From assembly GCA_951230915.1 (NCBI GenBank), contig OX579638.1, forward strand, positions 6,280,696 through 6,344,695: a stretch of DNA of 64,000 nt. Reading direction: 5' to 3'. Below the pieces are notes generated by a model that had not been told where the DNA came from, searched no databases, and saw only the letters and a list, made by a program, of their open reading frames with translations. Positions within the stretch are counted from its first letter, which is position 1. Every line of letters begins with the position of its first letter. Below are positions 60,901-64,000 of the stretch, piece by piece. Source of the stretch: Antitrichia curtipendula (lineage: Eukaryota > Streptophyta > Bryopsida > Hypnales > Leucodontaceae). The position numbers and the translations under genes were made by a program.

Positions 60901-62185
60901 ACGGACTACCCGTCAAGGTGGACAGACCACCCGTCCAGGTCGACGGACGGACCGTCCAGCGAAAAGAAAAAAAAAAAAAAAAAAAAAAAATTTTAATCCT
61001 GACGGACGTCAGGGTTGAATCCTGATGTCCGTCCGGACATCCTGACGGACGGACAGGACGTGACGGTGACAACCCTGGCCAGGACCCCTCCTCGATTTCG
61101 AGGAGCGATAAAACGTCGCTCGTTGGACAAATTCACTAAGGCTCCTCGGAATCCGAGGAGGCTCTTATGACTCCTCGAAATCCTAGGAGGCACCTACAAC
61201 CTGAGGCCTCGAACCTACGTAAAAATGCTTCTCGGATTAGAGGAGCACAAAAACATACAACTGTTAAATCTAATATAATCAAAATCCTAGACCAACTATT
61301 AATCAACTTTGTCCTAGTTTCGACAATGACAATAATGTCGATGGTCATCGTTTAATAAATCACATAATAATCCATCAGACCTTAGGCACTATGCTTCATT
61401 CAATATGCCAATACTCCTCCTCGACTTCAAGGACCCTAGGTTCATAAGCAACTCTATCTGAATAGATATTCCACGGACAGGAAATTGCTAAATTATGTAG
61501 GTATAAGCCTTAATTTTTGTAATCTCTAAATAGACCTCGGGACTCTTCTGCATGACCATGGGTTCACATGGAAAAATAATTAGTCATCTTTAAATTCAAC
61601 AAGTTCCAACATCAACTGCTGACAATCCCACGAGAACAATTCTTAACAGCTTCTACTATTATTTGTCACTCATTATCTATTATAATCTTAATCATTTAAA
61701 TCCGTAAACCAATTTTCATCAGCGTATACTATTCCAATTTTTAAAGGTTCAACTTTGTAAACCGACTTACAATAATCGAGGCAATCTAGTTCTAATGGGT
61801 TGATAGAGGGCTCTTGTGGCACAAGGGGGACTGGAATAAAATTAACGAAACAAAATATTTGAATTTAGAATCTATCTATCACAAGAAACTCACAATCAGC
61901 TCAGTTGGAGCCTGGATGGGGTTGATTATAATCTCTGCACCGCCTCCATGCAGCTCGACCTCTCCTACAGATGCGCCTTCTTGTTTGTTGATTGTCTGCA
62001 TATAAATAAACATGATTTCAAATCAGCAACTACATTAAATTGCAATTCACTCAAATCCCCCCGTTAAGCCTACTCACAGTTAATGCAGATACAGATTGAT
62101 TGTTGTTGGGCACAATTATTTTCTCTGCTAGGCCTCCATGATGGTCGGCGTCTCCCATGGATTCCCCTGCTGGTTTGTCCATTGC
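54932..62185 (-). CDS. Gene B: ParB-like domain fused to degenerate DNA N4/N6 methyltransferase
   Basis: Thirteen exons by GT-AG sites and phase: 62185-62078, 61995-61894, 59433-58889, 58761-58569, 58488-58294, 58171-57956, 57819-57584, 57475-56848, 56752-56405, 56290-56173, 55796-55635, 55504-55276, 55172-54932 (stop TAA). They sum to 3,321 nt, exactly 1,107 codons. Exons 1 and 2 encode similar peptides (KPAGESMGDADHHGG and KQEGASVGEVELHGG), so one duplicated the other. DGNHR is in exon 3 (59023-59037). Motif IV reads DLIIGDVPDGLPVP (56669-56680 for DVPD). Motifs X/I read KKDPLFLQILIE...GDVVLDCNASIG, and motif II-like reads GASIHACKRAGRHIVALESD. Exons 5, 6 and 7 have the same lengths as in gene A (195, 216, 236). 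Gene B has an extra intron (56172-55797) and an in-frame TGA (56258-56260) where gene A has Arg, so it may be a recent pseudogene. The first ATG is at 62182; the acceptor before it suggests a 5' exon not found. Confidence 0.78.
59588..60360. repeat. 86-bp tandem array, nine units, inside gene B's second intron
   Basis: Each unit carries ctccttgatttcaaggag or a near variant, an 8-bp palindrome with two central bases. These start at 59625, 59711, 59797, 59883, 59969, 60055, 60141, 60227 and 60313, an exact 86-bp period. Other conserved words are gtggactttaacg, gggacaggc and ctatctagtag. The later units are more diverged. Confidence 0.93.
60623..61077 (-). mobile_element. hAT-type MITE, copy 2, with 8-bp target duplication
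   Basis: Same family as 22620-23093 in opposite orientation: starts cagggttgtc, ends gacaaccctg, 455 bp. It is flanked by a perfect 8-bp duplication gccaggac (60615-60622 and 61078-61085). It lies in gene B's large second intron, just beyond the 86-bp array. The two copies differ mostly in the lengths of their A/T tracts and scattered substitutions. Confidence 0.92.
61086..61440. repeat. Cluster of CTCCTCG...CGAGGAG palindromes
   Basis: Palindromes or near-palindromes at 61088-61105 (ctcctcgatttcgaggag), 61142-61160 (8-bp arms, 3-base loop), about 61171-61189, about 61215-61232 and about 61416-61433 (degraded). They are not in tandem. Same motif as in the 86-bp array and at 53873-53890 and 56015-56032. 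Confidence 0.75.
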
Positions 62186-62189
62186 CTGC

Positions 62190-64000
62190 AAACAAATAAA
62201 TGTGAAGTCAAATTTGTTAGAGCAAATAACCTAAAACTACACAACTATCATATTGTCCATCTTTAGGGCAGGGTTCTCCACATTCATAATACCAATCAAA
62301 TAACATATGTCACAGCGGAAAAAAAAAAATATATATAAAATCACTAATTCCAGTGTAAACAAAAACAAGAAGCTCAACTCTCACAAGTACGAACAAAGCA
62401 AAATCACGGAGTTCAACGTCTGGTAAACCTAACAAAATAAGATGCAATTGATTGGTTTCAATCAGTTGCAGTGGGGTCTTGGTTTCACATAATCAAAACA
62501 ACTTTGCTGCAAAATTTGTGAACAACCTGTAGTTTCTAAATCTATGCAAAAAACTGAAAATGATTTTCTTGCTTGTACTGCCTCTAAAAAGAACCACTGC
62601 ACAAATCCGTACGTTGATATAAGTTTATTTCCTGTACTCCCCCTCCTCTTGCCCCATAGCTGATAACCCTACATACTCTGCACAGATGATCAAAAAAAGA
62701 ACAGCAAATGACATCTAAACAAGCATTCATATCTTAATCATCTTCACAATTTGGTGAGGGATTACCCAAGTCACAAGCTAGGCATCGTCGATTCACAGGC
62801 TAGCAAGTACATACATTTACTTCGCACCTTGCATCCTAGTAACTACACAATACATGCGGGCTCCAACAGAAGTTACCCCTCCTCGATTCCAAGAGAGACA
62901 TCAGAGACTTATTTGGGAAATTGAATAATTGATATAGTCATAGAGCTGCATGGTGAAATCTGAGTGGTCCCAAATTAAACCCTCGAACACTATTGTCCAT
63001 ACATTCAATGCAGTGAACTTCAAAGTCATTTGGCCTGCTTACCACCTACTTCAGACGTCCTAGTTTATGAACTCTTTCAATATGAGGTTGGTGAAAATAT
63101 GGTCAAATCATGTCCTAATGACTGCCTTGCTAGGTACCGAGAGTACTGTGTAATACTGGGGATAGAATCCGTTGAGATTAATGAGGAACCTGAACCACTG
63201 CCAAAAGACTCCTAAAACTGGTCATTTGCTTTGCAATTCATAGCAGCAATGACAACTCACAAATTGGTGACTACATTGCTCAAGACAACCGATAATTGTT
63301 TAACTCCAGACCTTTACCCGGTCCTAATTTATCCTAAATTGGGATCCAGATCTAAATTGTTCCCAGCTCGGATTTCCCTACGGAGCTTCATATAATACAG
63401 CAGAATTGCAGGTTCAAACAAGCACTAGCTCAAGGGCTTATGGGCAGATGACAAAAGATTTACATGATCCACATAAACATACCAGACCTGCAGGTTGTCA
63501 AGTTCAATCGCACCGTGGACTTGAAAACTTGAGGGCTCTACAAGTGACGACTTGAATACAGATCTTACAATGTGTTCAAATAACAAGTTTCTGTAGGAAT
63601 GTCAACTGCAGGCATTAAACAAATATTCAAAGTACAGGCAAAATTTAAATGTAATTCAAAACCCTTCTTCCATTTAATCTAGACAAGAAAGATACACTTG
63701 GCTTTCACGGATATAAAATGACAGATTTTACGTGATTCTAGCCTGGATGAAGAGTCCACACATACTGAAATTCCACTTTCTCCGACTAATACAAGAGGCT
63801 GATGACAGTCTGAATTGTGCGCTATCGAGACACCAAAGTAGTCGACAGCTTCCACATACATCCGTTTCCTAGCAAAGCTCGACTGAATCGACGATCATAG
63901 GAATTCAGAACTTGGGGACGGATGAGCTCCAAACCAAAGTTCCTCCATCGTCTTGAATGGCAAGCCGTGCTACCTGTAGTCGTCTGCCCTGGCAGTCCTC
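62190..64000. other. Stretch without a supported gene
   Basis: AT-rich to balanced DNA upstream of gene B's first recognised exon. One degraded palindrome (about 62878). No convincing further exon or promoter element was identified, although an acceptor before 62185 implies another exon of gene B may lie here or beyond the window. Confidence 0.4.

Noticed and set aside
37718..62185. Catalytically active DNA methyltransferases
   Set aside because: Motif IV lacks the required Pro-Pro-aromatic residues in both copies. The fold may be retained, but activity cannot be claimed from sequence.

Overview
Nuclear DNA of a streptophyte, most likely a charophyte alga or non-seed land plant. Reasons: AT-rich intergenic DNA, many GT-AG introns, plant-type TTTAGGG runs (24.76, 28.28, 51.15 kb), and CACTA, hAT, MULE and MITE elements. 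I cannot name the species. No rRNA, tRNA or CRISPR array was recognised, and no complete housekeeping gene.

Layout. 0-15 kb is mostly non-coding: a dispersed AT-rich repeat (two copies), two neighbouring foldback hairpins (2.2-2.6 kb), a CACTA-type non-autonomous element (4693-5401), a MITE family with two copies, a second MITE, and a GC-rich stretch (6.9-9.1 kb) with possible small exons. 15-22.5 kb holds broken coiled-coil and acidic genes and a domain unusually dense in CCGGA, with a TATA box and a gene interrupted by four TAG codons. A hAT MITE with perfect 8-bp target duplications follows (22620-23093). 23.7-27.8 kb is a decayed DDE-like transposase gene with one intron. 30-36.8 kb is minus-strand host-like genes: a RING-H2-like protein and a coiled-coil protein. 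Relatives of the latter lie in pieces at 51.9-52.9 kb and possibly 15 kb.

The most striking content is two paralogous minus-strand genes, A (37718-42441) and B (54932-62185). I could reconstruct both exon by exon (12 and 13 exons, almost all with matching phases and several with identical lengths). Each encodes about 1,100 residues: a ParB/sulfiredoxin-like DGNHR domain near the N-terminus, a long middle region, and a C-terminal fold with the beta-class motif order of DNA N4/N6 methyltransferases (motif IV before motif I). The catalytic [DS]PP[YFW] motif is replaced by DIPE or DVPD. ParB-methylase fusions are known from phages and bacteria, so this looks like a captured, degenerate and then intron-rich eukaryotic version. 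A decayed MULE transposase (46.4-50.1 kb) lies between the two genes.

Both genes are surrounded by short palindromes. Gene A is preceded by a 148-bp tandem array (5 units) carrying CCTCGG-N2-CCGAGG. Gene B has about 18-bp CTCCTYG...CRAGGAG palindromes in its introns and downstream, including an exact 86-bp tandem array (9 units). Gene B's large second intron also carries a second, inverted copy of the hAT MITE. Gene B has an in-frame TGA and an extra intron; gene A has an unresolved one-nucleotide problem at one acceptor.
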